Source: Bartonella vinsonii subsp. berkhoffii ATCC 51672 (GTDB lineage Bacteria; Pseudomonadota; Alphaproteobacteria; Rhizobiales; Rhizobiaceae). Taken from it: a stretch of DNA of 35,990 nt. The stretch lies in the NCBI RefSeq assembly GCF_902825225.1, contig NZ_CADEAK010000013.1, positions 1 through 35,990 of the forward strand. Direction: 5' to 3'. A program made the translations under genes and the position numbers. Below the pieces are notes generated by a model. That model was not told the origin of the DNA, did not search any database, and saw only the letters and a list, made by a program, of their open reading frames with translations. Below are positions 26,769 to 35,558 of the stretch, piece by piece; within the stretch, counting starts at the first letter, position 1, and each line of letters starts with the position of its first letter.

Positions 26769-26889
26769 AAACTCAAATTGAGGCTAAATGCTCACAAATG
26801 CGTGAAAAATATTTTGCTGGTGGACAAGGAGATCACGAGGCAACAGGGGCGTTTTTGCTTTTTCATATTACAGGGTTTTAACCGCTATT

Positions 26890-27903
26890 TTAAAAAAAAG
26901 TGTCAAAATACGTATCAGGAACACACAAGCAATAAACAATCCCCGTCTCTGTTAATTTTAAAGAAGCTGAACCATTTACAGAAACAGGGACAATCTTTTC
27001 TAAAACAGTACTGCCAAAACAGGCTTGATTCTTATCGACAAGAAGTGTTTGCGCTTCAAAACGTTCATTCCAAGTGATGAGAAGTTGCATTTTTCCATTT
27101 ATTTTTGTGTGGAGTTCACAGCCTACACAAACACTGCCCTTTTCTTGCGATAAAGCGCCGAAAGAAAGAGAATTCACAATGAGTTCATGAAAAGCCAAAC
27201 CAATATGTAAAGCAGCATTGGGAAAAAGATAAGGATCTATGCCTTCAAGTGAAAAACGTTCTGTCTCTTTCATCAAATAGCCCAAAGCTTGCGTTTGTAC
27301 CAATTCGCGAAATTGGGCACCACGCCAATCGGAATCGGTAATGAGATCTTGAGAATGAGAAAGAGAGTGAAGGCGTCCTTGAAATTTGCGTAAGAAAATC
27401 TGAAGGGACTCAGTATAGCGTGCTGTTTGGCTGGCAATACTTTGAATGATGGCAAGAAGATTTTTAGAACGGTGACTTACTTCCCGAAGGAGTATTTTTA
27501 GTACTTGTTCACGTCGACGTAACCCTGAAATATCAACACCAGTGGTGATAATACCGATAATGTCTCCATGATCATTGCGGTGGCAGTCGATAGAAAATTT
27601 GTACCACATGGCTTGTTTGGCCATATCTTCAAACCGTGCTTCGATGGTTTGCATTTTGCCGGTGGCTAAAACTTGCAATTTGATTGTTTCCATATTGTCT
27701 GCCAGATCAAGCGAAAAAAAATCACTGTCACGACATCCCATCCGCCATTTATTATGTAAGTGCTGTGGTAGGTTTTCAGCCCATAAATAAACCAGATTTG
27801 TTGTCTGGTATAAAACAAAAATATCTGCACCACGGATCGCTTGCATGAGAGCGCTAAGATGGGATTTATCCATAGGGGGCTTTGGAATGGGCGTAACGAT
27901 CAT
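26890..27903 (-). CDS. PAS domain, HWE-family sensor histidine kinase of the general stress response
   Basis: A 337-residue soluble kinase. An N-terminal PAS-like domain (about 15-128) ends with IIGIITTGVDISGLRRRE. The phosphorylation helix LLREVSHRSKNLLAIIQSIA has the phosphoacceptor His144. The HWE signature is present: His239 and Asn244 in HELIVN, and W278-N-E280. The Gly-rich element after WxE is altered: RFEAQTLLVDKNQACFGS instead of the usual GGP...GFGS, so ATP binding may be weakened. It lies 20 bases after phyR on the same strand and probably phosphorylates PhyR. The start has no good ribosome binding site, suggesting coupling to phyR. A fragment of its 3' end has been copied 1.5 kb away. 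Confidence 0.85.
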   Translation of the reverse strand: MIVTPIPKPPMDKSHLSALMQAIRGADIFVLYQTTNLVYLWAENLPQHLHNKWRMGCRDSDFFSLDLADNMETIKLQVLATGKMQTIEARFEDMAKQAMWYKFSIDCHRNDHGDIIGIITTGVDISGLRRREQVLKILLREVSHRSKNLLAIIQSIASQTARYTESLQIFLRKFQGRLHSLSHSQDLITDSDWRGAQFRELVQTQALGYLMKETERFSLEGIDPYLFPNAALHIGLAFHELIVNSLSFGALSQEKGSVCVGCELHTKINGKMQLLITWNERFEAQTLLVDKNQACFGSTVLEKIVPVSVNGSASLKLTETGIVYCLCVPDTYFDTFF

Positions 27904-27923
27904 GATGAAAATGTTAATCTGTT

Positions 27924-28718
27924 TTAGGCTGCTTTTGAGGCATTCTCTTGAAAAAACAAAGCCTGTGAAATAAGCGCTTTCACCATATCAGGATTAAAGG
28001 GTTTGGTGACTAAAAAAGTCGGTTCTGGGCGTTCTCCGGTTAATAATCTTTCAGGAAAAGCCGTGATAAAAATAACAGGAATTTGGTCATTTTGCAAAAT
28101 GTCATTGACCGCATCAATGCCTGAACTGTTATCAGCTAATTGAATATCAGCCAAAATCAACCGCGGCTTTTTCTTATGGTACATGATGATAGCTTCATCA
28201 CGGGTGCGTGCTATTCCTACCACCTGATGACCTAAGCTTTCTACCATTTGTTCAATGTCCAGTGCAATGAGAGGCTCGTCTTCAATAATCATAACTTCTG
28301 TAGCAATTTGTTGAGAAATATCCGTCGAGGCTTGGTTAAGCAGCGTGCGAAACGCTTTCGCGTCAAGATCCATGACTTCACGGGCTTCTTGTTCATTAAA
28401 TCCTTCAACCGCAATCAATAAAAATGCTTGGCGTGCACGCGGGGTAAGATACGATAATTTGGCATTGGTTTTTTGTTCAAGACCAAATTGTGGAAGTGGC
28501 TCAGGTATATTAGGGGTGGTTTGGTCAAAAAGATGACAAAACAGCCAATAGGTACCAATGCGGTCACTGGATGTTTTGGGAAAAATGGAAATATCTGCAA
28601 TAAGCGCCTCCAACATCGCTGACACATAAGCATCACCAGATGATTGGCTGCCTGTCACAGAACGGGCAAAACGCCGAAGATAAGGAAGATGCGGTGCTAT
28701 ACGCGTTGATAATGACAT
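27924..28718 (-). CDS. phyR: PhyR, anti-anti-sigma response regulator
   Basis: PhyR is the switch of the alphaproteobacterial general stress response: once phosphorylated, its sigma-like domain binds NepR and frees the EcfG sigma factor. The 264-residue protein has the sigma-like domain (about 1-135, MSLSTRIAPHLPYLRRFAR at the start and LTPRARQAFLLIAVEGF in the region-4-like part) and a receiver domain (about 141-258) with Glu146/Asp147, phosphoacceptor Asp191, Thr219 and Lys239. The frame is open 37 codons further upstream, but AAAGGAG eight bases before the ATG at 28718 and the conserved family start settle it. Divergent from nepR-ecfG. Confidence 0.96.
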   Translation of the reverse strand: MSLSTRIAPHLPYLRRFARSVTGSQSSGDAYVSAMLEALIADISIFPKTSSDRIGTYWLFCHLFDQTTPNIPEPLPQFGLEQKTNAKLSYLTPRARQAFLLIAVEGFNEQEAREVMDLDAKAFRTLLNQASTDISQQIATEVMIIEDEPLIALDIEQMVESLGHQVVGIARTRDEAIIMYHKKKPRLILADIQLADNSSGIDAVNDILQNDQIPVIFITAFPERLLTGERPEPTFLVTKPFNPDMVKALISQALFFQENASKAA

Positions 28719-28774
28719 GTTCATAACTCCTTTGACCTTTGAAGCACTTTGTTGATTGAAATTCTTAAGAGATG

Positions 28775-28821
28775 AAAAAGTTCCTCTCCTCGTATGGAAC
28801 TTTTTGCATACAACCATATTT
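28775..28821. promoter_or_regulatory. Inverted pair of GGAAC boxes, possible divergent EcfG promoters
   Basis: AAAAAGTTCC (28775-28784) and GGAACTTTTT (28796-28805) form a perfect 10-bp inverted repeat with 11 bases between. GGAAC is the -35 consensus of EcfG promoters, and here one copy points at phyR and the other at nepR. Each GGAAC is followed after 17 bases by ATTT, where the consensus is CGTT, so the -10 parts are imperfect but alike. Confidence 0.65.
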
Positions 28822-28885
28822 ACAATCATGAGGCGAAAAATTCTTCTCGGTGCTGCTGATATTATATGGATTAGGGGGATAAAAA

Positions 28886-29089
28886 ATGAACGACCGTGAT
28901 GAAAAAAATCTCACCAATTATTTCACACGTGGGGATGATCTTCTCGGGGTCAATTGCGAAATAGCACGGAAGTTACGCCAATTTTACATGGAAATTCAAG
29001 AAGAAGCTCTCCCAGTGCGTTTGCTGGAGCTTTTAGACAGATTGGAGCGTGCAGAGCAATTTCGCTTAAATCATGTGGAAAAGGCTTGA
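28886..29089 (+). CDS. nepR: NepR anti-sigma factor
   Basis: NepR holds EcfG inactive until phosphorylated PhyR takes its place. The 67-residue protein contains the family core IARKLRQFYMEIQEEALPVRLLELLDRLERAE (about 26-57), two amphipathic helices joined by the conserved P(V/D)R(L/F) turn. A purine-rich AGGGGG lies upstream of the ATG. The stop is seven bases before the most likely ecfG start, so the two are one operon. The polar N-terminus (about 20 residues) is variable in the family. Confidence 0.93.
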   Translation: MNDRDEKNLTNYFTRGDDLLGVNCEIARKLRQFYMEIQEEALPVRLLELLDRLERAEQFRLNHVEKA

Positions 29090-29096
29090 ATCCACT

Positions 29097-29651
29097 ATGG
29101 CAGAGGGCGTAAAAAACTTTAAACAAGAACTTCTTTTGGTTTTACCAGCGTTGCGGGCTTTTGCACTTTCTTTAAGTGGAAGACACGATAAAGCGGAGGA
29201 CTTGGTTCAAGATACCGTTATGAAGGCATGGGCAAAGCAGGACAGTTTCGAAATGGGAACAAATCTGAAAGCTTGGCTTTTTACGATTTTACGTAATGAG
29301 TTCTATAGTCAAATGCGCAAAAGAGGAAGAGAAGTTCAAGACACTGATGGCATATTTACCCAAAATGTAGCGGTTCATCCTGCTCAATATGGATTACTCG
29401 ATTTGCAAGATTTCAAAAAAGCCTTAAATATGCTCTCTGCTGATCAAAGAGAAGCCATTATTCTCATTGGAGCCTCTGGCTTTTCTTATGAAGATGCTGC
29501 AGCTATTTGTGGTTGTGCTGTGGGGACAATTAAAAGCCGTGTCAGTAGAGCACGCAATCGCCTACAAGAACTTCTTAAAGTCAATGGTGAATCTGATTAT
29601 GGTCCCGATGCACATTCCGCTGGAAGCACATTGTGTTCATTTAACGGCTAA
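29097..29651 (+). CDS. ecfG: EcfG family RNA polymerase sigma factor of the general stress response
   Basis: An ECF15-group sigma factor directing transcription from GGAAC-type promoters. The 184-residue protein has sigma region 2 at about 8-80 (ALRAFALSLSG, then DLVQDTVMKAWAKQ and LKAWLFTILRNEFYSQMRKR) and region 4 at about 108-165 (LSADQREAIILIGASGFSYEDAAAICGCAVGTIKSRVSRAR). The C-terminal 20 residues are variable. The frame has an upstream ATG at 29073 overlapping nepR, without ribosome binding site; 29097 leaves a seven-base gap after the nepR stop and gives the usual length. Paired with nepR and divergent from phyR. Confidence 0.94.
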   Translation: MAEGVKNFKQELLLVLPALRAFALSLSGRHDKAEDLVQDTVMKAWAKQDSFEMGTNLKAWLFTILRNEFYSQMRKRGREVQDTDGIFTQNVAVHPAQYGLLDLQDFKKALNMLSADQREAIILIGASGFSYEDAAAICGCAVGTIKSRVSRARNRLQELLKVNGESDYGPDAHSAGSTLCSFNG

Positions 29652-29879
29652 AAAAGCATAATAATTATGGTCGATAGCCTTGTTTTTTTAATTCCCGTTA
29701 TAGCTATTAAGGTAAAAGTCAGCATCTGAGGAAATTCAGAGTATTGAGTGTGACTCCTTAAGGAGAAGTGAGGAAAGTCTGTATGCAACTATCCAGCGGG
29801 CTTTTTGTGTTATGTTCCATAAGGGCGTTTTCCTTTGTGCTGAAAAATGACAATTTTCAGGTTCGCCAATGGAAATTCT

Positions 29880-31310
29880 ATGACAACAAAGACGAATTTG
29901 CTTTCTCACAATTCTTCTTCTGATTCAAGCAGATCAAGCTGGCGTTGGGGAGCAATTGTTGTTTCTCTGATTATGGCTCTTTTGGCTTCAATCTTCATTA
30001 TGCTGCTCTCAAATGCCGTTGATCGAGAAGTTGCACAGTTGAATACCAGTTCAGAATTGCGTGAACAGGCTGATTTGGTGCTGATTGGTTTAATCGATAT
30101 GGCTGTTGCTGATCGTAGCTATGCAAAAACCCGAAAGACAGAAGACAAAGTCCGCTTTGAAAATGCTGCACGTGAGATTGATGATATTCTCGATTATACC
30201 GCGCTTATTGTTTATGCCCATCCACAATGGTATGAATGGTTTACCGCTTTTAAAAAAGAGGTCGAAGCACGCAAAGCTTTTATGAATGCCCATATGCATG
30301 CCGTGGATGTGCTTCCTGACCAATCTTCTCAACCTTCTGTCTCTTTAGAAGTTCCCAAGATTCAGGTAGCACGTCTCGCACAATTGATGACAAGCTTTCT
30401 CAATGGGGATGATGCAGTACGACAAAAACAGCGTGAAGGTATAGCACTTATGCGGGCTGCTTTAACATTGGCGGCGATACTTTCTGTCGTCAGTACTTTT
30501 ATTTCTGCCTATTTTGTCATTAATCGGTTTCATCGAGATGTGCGCTCCTTAAAGATGTATCAATTGCTGCTTCATAGTGAAAATAGAGCGCTTGAAGCAC
30601 GTGTGAAAGAACGGACACAGGAATTGGAAAAAGCACGCAATCACGCCGAAAAAGAACGTCAACGGGTTGAAATGTTGTTGCAAGATGCAAGTCATCGTAT
30701 TGGAAATTCGCTTGGTACGGTGTCTTCCTTGCTTGGGCTACAGTTAAATCGGAGCAAAAATGAAGAAGTGCGTTCTGTTCTTGGAGCGGCACGTGATCGT
30801 ATCCAGACAATATCTACAGCCCATCGCCGTTTGCGTTTGAGTGATGATATGGAAACAACTTTATTAGCAGAATTTCTAAGCTCAGTGGTGCATGATGTTG
30901 AATTGGCAGTGCCTTTTGAATTGCGCGAAAATATTACCGTTCACACGAATTTTAAAGATTGTCGGTTGTCTTCAAGAGATGCAACAACGCTTGGAATTAT
31001 TCTTGGTGAATTGCTCACCAATTCTTTTAAACATGCCTTTCCTGACCAGCGCGCTGGTCATATTTATGTCTCCTTTGGTCCTCAACAAGAGGGGCAATTA
31101 ATGTTGATTGTGGAAGATGATGGGGTCGGCATGAAGAGCCAAAGGGCGGCGCAAAAAGCAGGTCTTGGTCGTTTGGTTGTTGAACAGCTTTGTATGCAGT
31201 TTGGTGAAAAACCACTTTTCGAAACTTCTGCTTTGGGAGGGACAAAAATTGTCATTCCTTTACCCAAACTTAGCATGAATGATTCAAAAGAGATTCCACC
31301 GTCCTCTTAA
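29880..31310 (+). CDS. Membrane sensor histidine kinase, HisKA_2 family
   Basis: A 476-residue kinase with two membrane segments (about 22-44 and 191-215) enclosing a periplasmic helical sensor domain of CHASE3 type (LREQADLVLIGLIDMAVADRSY near the start). A coiled coil follows (about 235-268). The phosphorylation helix LLQDASHRIGNSLGTVSSLL has His272, and the ATPase domain has the GELLTNSFKHAF N box and the VEDDGVGM G1 box, both intact. It lies downstream of ecfG on the same strand after about 230 bases and probably signals to PhyR. An ATG at 29847 is also in frame; neither start has a strong ribosome binding site. Confidence 0.88.
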   Translation: MTTKTNLLSHNSSSDSSRSSWRWGAIVVSLIMALLASIFIMLLSNAVDREVAQLNTSSELREQADLVLIGLIDMAVADRSYAKTRKTEDKVRFENAAREIDDILDYTALIVYAHPQWYEWFTAFKKEVEARKAFMNAHMHAVDVLPDQSSQPSVSLEVPKIQVARLAQLMTSFLNGDDAVRQKQREGIALMRAALTLAAILSVVSTFISAYFVINRFHRDVRSLKMYQLLLHSENRALEARVKERTQELEKARNHAEKERQRVEMLLQDASHRIGNSLGTVSSLLGLQLNRSKNEEVRSVLGAARDRIQTISTAHRRLRLSDDMETTLLAEFLSSVVHDVELAVPFELRENITVHTNFKDCRLSSRDATTLGIILGELLTNSFKHAFPDQRAGHIYVSFGPQQEGQLMLIVEDDGVGMKSQRAAQKAGLGRLVVEQLCMQFGEKPLFETSALGGTKIVIPLPKLSMNDSKEIPPSS

Positions 31311-31332
31311 AAGGGGACTAAAATCCCCTTTT
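31309..31332. terminator. Bidirectional terminator between convergent genes
   Basis: AAAAGGGGA (31309-31317) and TCCCCTTTT (31324-31332) form a perfect 9-bp stem with a six-base loop. A-tract and T-tract lie within the stem itself, so it can work in both directions. It overlaps the stop of the kinase gene and faces the metallophosphoesterase gene. Confidence 0.8.
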
Positions 31333-31359
31333 ATCGTCAAGGGTAAGAGCAAAAAATGT

Positions 31360-32877
31360 TTATAAATTACTACAACTGTTCTTTTTGTTTGTGTTGGCTC
31401 CATTTAGCCCTAAATCTTTGACTAAAGCTGGTTGCCCCGTTTTTCCATTATACGCTTTAACGTGAAGGTCTTTTCCTCGTACATCAACGAGATAATAGTC
31501 CCCTTTGAACAGTGCTCCCGCTGTGTATACAGGGATATTTCCGAAGACTTTATCATCTTGTGTAAGGCAAGAAACTTGCTGATGCTCGTGTCCTACAAAG
31601 ATTGCTTTGACATTATGAGAGGTAATGATTGATTTAAATGCAGCAAGATCTTTCTTATTTTTGGGATGAAGAAAATGCGAATCATTGTCGTTAAAATACG
31701 GACGAGCATCGTGGAAGTTGAGAATTGTAACTTTTTCTCTTTTATCAGCAGCTGCTAAATCTTTTTTCAACCATTTCAAAGCCTTCGTTATTTTTACGCT
31801 AGTATTACCGCTACGTAAATTAGCCGTATAAGTTGGATAATTGTGAAGCTGCACATAGTGAATATCCCCATAATCCCATGAGTAACTTAAACTCCCAGTT
31901 ATTATATAGCGCTTTATATCAGGGTGAGAGACCTTACGAGAAGTTACATCTTTATTAAATTTAGGTAAAGCATGGCTGTATTTGTTTATTTCTTGGATCA
32001 TTCTTTGAACAGCACTCACTGCACATGCATCCTTTGAAAGACTTTCTAGTGGTATTATACAATCACCAACATTATTATAGTAATCGTGATTGCCTAGTCC
32101 TTCATAGATAGGATAAGCAATACTTTTATATACATCCGCATAATCTTGATAGGTTTGTGAACGACCAAATTCGGTTAAGTCGCCGTTGACTATATAAAAT
32201 GTAGCAGCGTGTGATTCTAGTGCATTGGCAACTTTTCTATTGGCTTTTAACCATGGTTCTCTATTGCTATTTGCATTAGGATCGCCAGATTCCAAGCGCC
32301 ATGCTTGCGGATCAGCTGCTATAACGACAGAATAATTTTTTACTGGTTCTCTTCTTTTTACGTACCAAATGACTCTCGCATTCTTACCTCCTTCCACCCT
32401 TCGTTCAAAGTAATATTCTTTTTTGCTTGAGATAGCAGTGTATACAGGGGAACCCATATATGGATTATACCAGCGGAATGTTAAAACAGTTCCGTCGTCT
32501 TGTACTCTATATTTAGCCCAACCACCGGATCCAAAAAGCCAAGCATTTGAGGTTGTCGCTGCTGTTCCTGCGAAGCCGGATGCAATCATAACCGAAGGTC
32601 CTGCTGCTCCCCAGTGTCCTCCTGCTTTCCACTCTCCACGCGCTATACCTTTACCAATTAACACCATAGAAGCAGGTGGATTGGTAAGCTCATTGACGAT
32701 GTAGACATCTGTTGAACGATCATCAAATGCACTTTGTTTAGGTTTAGGTAATTTTTCGATGAAGCTGCGTCTTGTTTCGTGTGTCACAGAAAGATTTTGA
32801 GCGTGAGAAAAATAAGGCTTCATACACACAAAGATGGTAAAAGAAAAAATAGAAATTATTGTGTATTTGTATTTCAT
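31360..32877 (-). CDS. Secreted metallophosphoesterase with an N-terminal beta domain
   Basis: A 505-residue exported protein. A signal peptide is clear (basic MKYKY start, hydrophobic core, SHA before Gln27). Residues about 55-178 form a beta-rich domain with GIARGEWKAGGHWG, SNAWLFGSGGWAKYRV and FRWYNPYMGSPVY, reminiscent of the aegerolysin/insecticidal-crystal-protein fold. Residues 183-470 form a calcineurin-like phosphoesterase: DPQ at 189-191 (in place of DxH), NGDLTEFG at 231-238, GNHD at 262-265, NFHD at 387-390 and GHEH at 429-432, so the two-metal centre is nearly complete. Substrate unknown; host-side or periplasmic phosphate esters are possible. The upstream region contains the remains of a second copy. 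Confidence 0.82.
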   Translation of the reverse strand: MKYKYTIISIFSFTIFVCMKPYFSHAQNLSVTHETRRSFIEKLPKPKQSAFDDRSTDVYIVNELTNPPASMVLIGKGIARGEWKAGGHWGAAGPSVMIASGFAGTAATTSNAWLFGSGGWAKYRVQDDGTVLTFRWYNPYMGSPVYTAISSKKEYYFERRVEGGKNARVIWYVKRREPVKNYSVVIAADPQAWRLESGDPNANSNREPWLKANRKVANALESHAATFYIVNGDLTEFGRSQTYQDYADVYKSIAYPIYEGLGNHDYYNNVGDCIIPLESLSKDACAVSAVQRMIQEINKYSHALPKFNKDVTSRKVSHPDIKRYIITGSLSYSWDYGDIHYVQLHNYPTYTANLRSGNTSVKITKALKWLKKDLAAADKREKVTILNFHDARPYFNDNDSHFLHPKNKKDLAAFKSIITSHNVKAIFVGHEHQQVSCLTQDDKVFGNIPVYTAGALFKGDYYLVDVRGKDLHVKAYNGKTGQPALVKDLGLNGANTNKKNSCSNL

Positions 32878-33254
32878 AAAATTATTACCCGAACAAAATA
32901 ACTCTATAAAATATTTGACAGGCTTGATCTCATAAGAGCTGTTAAAATTAACTTTTCACACATTACATTTTTTAGCTCTTTTTTAGACGAGATAACGTAT
33001 CTGAAAAATTGTTTATAGTGATAAAAGTTAGATCAAATTGCTCATAAAGCAGTGCTTGATTTTACGCATTCCGTTTCTTAATCGATCTTTCTACTTTCCT
33101 GCAGCAATTTACGAAGAAAAGATCTGAGATCAAAGTTTTATGACTTTTGTGTGATAGCTTTTAAAATAAGGCAATGAATGGTAGATTTCATCATCAATAG
33201 TGCAGTTTTGTAAGATGTGCAACAGCAACATCTATTGAAGAGATGTTTGAGAGG

Positions 33255-33445
33255 ACGCTATAAGCTTTAACGTGAAGGTCTTTTCCTCGTACAATCACCA
33301 ATATTATTACAGTAATCGTGATATCCTCACTCATTTTCTGGATTTGAAAAGCTAAGATTAAGAGATGTTATCGCTATTTTTTTACAGAGCCCGATGCAAT
33401 GTTCTTTGAAGGTCCCGCATTATATCAGATTCATAACGTGAGTTT
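33255..33445 (-). pseudogene. Remnant of a second metallophosphoesterase gene
   Basis: Three pieces parallel the intact gene in the same order and orientation. 33262-33291 matches the region at 31450-31479 almost exactly (GCTTTAACGTGAAGGTCTTT and onward). 33292-33322 matches 32060-32090 (AATCACCAA-ATTATTA-AGTAATCGTGAT). 33388-33415 resembles 32570-32600 (GATGCAAT...GAAGGTCC). Two large internal deletions separate the pieces. The rest of 32878-33566 shows no gene. Confidence 0.8.
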
Positions 33446-33566
33446 TGTGTAAAGCTTGAGAAAACAATAAAAATAAAAAAATTTTATGCTTTTTTCTCTT
33501 ATAAGTTGAGGCTCTTCTGTTTGCAGAAACGCTAAAAACTTTTTAGCTTTCCATTTTATGTGTGGT

Positions 33567-35558
33567 TTAAGAAGTGTCTTCTGATGGTGGTGTTGGGCTG
33601 TTTAATAAAGAATCAATATTATGTTTTTCGCGCAAGAATGCTTGTAAGTCTTGGCTGGTTAAAGCTTTACTCTCAGGTATACGAATGCGCATGGGATCGA
33701 CTTTTACACCGTTGACAATGATTTCAAAATGACAATGGGGGCCCGTTGCCATTCCTGTTGTTCCGACATAGCCAATAACTTGCCCTTGTCGTACTTTCAC
33801 GCCCAGTTTGATATCTGGTGCATAACGGCTTTGGTGTGAATAACTGCTAATATACCCATTGCTATGTTGAATTTCTGTATGGTTTCCATAACCGCCAGTT
33901 ACGCCCATTCTTGTGACAATGCCATCTCCTACAGCAATAATGGGCGATCCTTTTGGTGCAACCCAATCAACACCTGTATGCATGCGAACATAGCCTAAAA
34001 TAGGATGTTTGCGTGGTCCAAAGGGGGAACCAAAAACGCCATTTGGAGTGGGTTTGCGGAGCAAGAAAGGTTTGGAGCTTTTTCCTTCTGAATCATAGTA
34101 ATCGATAGTTCCGTCTTTTGATTGATAACGGTAATATTGATAAGTCGTATTGCCGAAAGTCGCACTGATATAACGAATTTCAGGGTCTACGTTTGGAGAC
34201 AATCCTTTTGTTTTTTGATTCTTTTGTGCGTTTTTGGTTTCTTTATCGTTTTGTTGTGGCAAGGCATAAAATATTTCAATCTGGTCAGTTGGTGTTATCC
34301 GGCTTTTCATATCAATATTGGTGGCAAGCAGACGAATGAGATGCTGAGAGAGAGATTGTGATATATTATGGCTCAATAAAGCACTATAGAGGGCATCATA
34401 AGCTGTCGGTAATTGTGCTGTACTGACATAAGAATGCGGGATACCATTTTGAAAAGCCGTTTTAAGTGCGTTCGACATTTGGGGCTCTGTACTTTCAACA
34501 AAGCGCCCTCTATCATTCAGGGCAATGGTGAGAACATGATACATTCCTTGATAAATGCTTGCACGCACCAGATGATCTTCTTCTCCTGCTTGTGTAACGA
34601 TACCAATGCGTAAAAGGCTTCCTTCTTTCAGCATATCAGAATGGTAAAACTTGCTTAAAGTGCTCACCACCTGATCAATTTGCTCCTTTGTATAGTTGGT
34701 CTCTTTGAAAGCATCGGCTATTTTTTTCTTTTTACGAATGGGAATAATATCTTCAGCATAATTTTTCGTGAGATCAATGCGATGACTTTGTGGGGAAATG
34801 GTCACATTTTCTTGAACAATGCGCACCTCAGGAGCTTCTGTAAAGGGCGAGGGTGAGGATAAATCGTCTAGTTTTAAAGGGTCGATGAGTGTGAGAATGG
34901 AAAGAAGCTCGTTGGATTTTTCTAAAGAAAATCCGGCGTTTTTTAATTCCTGTTGTACTTCATCATTCGTCATGATATCCGCACCATCAAAGTCACTTTG
35001 ATCAATGATAAGATTACGGTTGCGTAAGATTATTTTGGTTTCCACTTTCGCTCCGTAAATCTGACCGGAATCTTGTAGTTTGACGGTTTGTATTTTCGAA
35101 TCACGCGCAAACATGCTTAAAGCGTCAAACTTGGGATAATTATATCGATGTGGGCGATTTTCGGCTAAAGCCATGCGAATCCATTCAAAATGTTGTGTTT
35201 GAATGACTTGTTCCTCTCCCTTTTTTTGCAGAATGGATAATTCAAATTGTCGTTTGCTATCAAAGCTTTGACGCGCATGGGTGGGAGAAATACGGTCACT
35301 TTTATATCCATTGGCATCAGGGTCTTGTGTTTGTGCAAGGTTTTCTGCTGTAAACCATTGTGGAGGTGTTACCAATCGTTGCTGTTCATCAAGGGCGGCA
35401 AAAAGTGCAATACCCATAAGAATGCAAGACGTGATTCCCGTGAGAACCGTTCCTGTAAACCAACGCACAGAGATTTGTCGTCGAGCTGGCAGTAAGCGTT
35501 TGACTACAAGAGCGGGGTCCTGTCCAGGATCGTTTTTCTGTTGTTCGTTATCCCACAT
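33567..35558 (-). CDS. Membrane-anchored M23 (LytM-type) peptidase
   Basis: A 663-residue cell-wall protein. One membrane helix at about residues 33-55 follows a basic cytoplasmic start; the rest is periplasmic. The first 480 residues form a long region without known catalytic motifs, with LysM- or opacity-type extension possible. The C-terminal M23 domain (about 510-640) has the zinc ligands: His528 and Asp532 in MHTGVDW, then the HxH of GPHCHFE near 606-610, and GYGNHTEIQHSNGYISSYSH between them. An active peptidoglycan endopeptidase is therefore likely, cutting peptide cross-links during growth or division. The ATG lacks an obvious ribosome binding site. Confidence 0.88.
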   Translation of the reverse strand: MWDNEQQKNDPGQDPALVVKRLLPARRQISVRWFTGTVLTGITSCILMGIALFAALDEQQRLVTPPQWFTAENLAQTQDPDANGYKSDRISPTHARQSFDSKRQFELSILQKKGEEQVIQTQHFEWIRMALAENRPHRYNYPKFDALSMFARDSKIQTVKLQDSGQIYGAKVETKIILRNRNLIIDQSDFDGADIMTNDEVQQELKNAGFSLEKSNELLSILTLIDPLKLDDLSSPSPFTEAPEVRIVQENVTISPQSHRIDLTKNYAEDIIPIRKKKKIADAFKETNYTKEQIDQVVSTLSKFYHSDMLKEGSLLRIGIVTQAGEEDHLVRASIYQGMYHVLTIALNDRGRFVESTEPQMSNALKTAFQNGIPHSYVSTAQLPTAYDALYSALLSHNISQSLSQHLIRLLATNIDMKSRITPTDQIEIFYALPQQNDKETKNAQKNQKTKGLSPNVDPEIRYISATFGNTTYQYYRYQSKDGTIDYYDSEGKSSKPFLLRKPTPNGVFGSPFGPRKHPILGYVRMHTGVDWVAPKGSPIIAVGDGIVTRMGVTGGYGNHTEIQHSNGYISSYSHQSRYAPDIKLGVKVRQGQVIGYVGTTGMATGPHCHFEIIVNGVKVDPMRIRIPESKALTSQDLQAFLREKHNIDSLLNSPTPPSEDTS

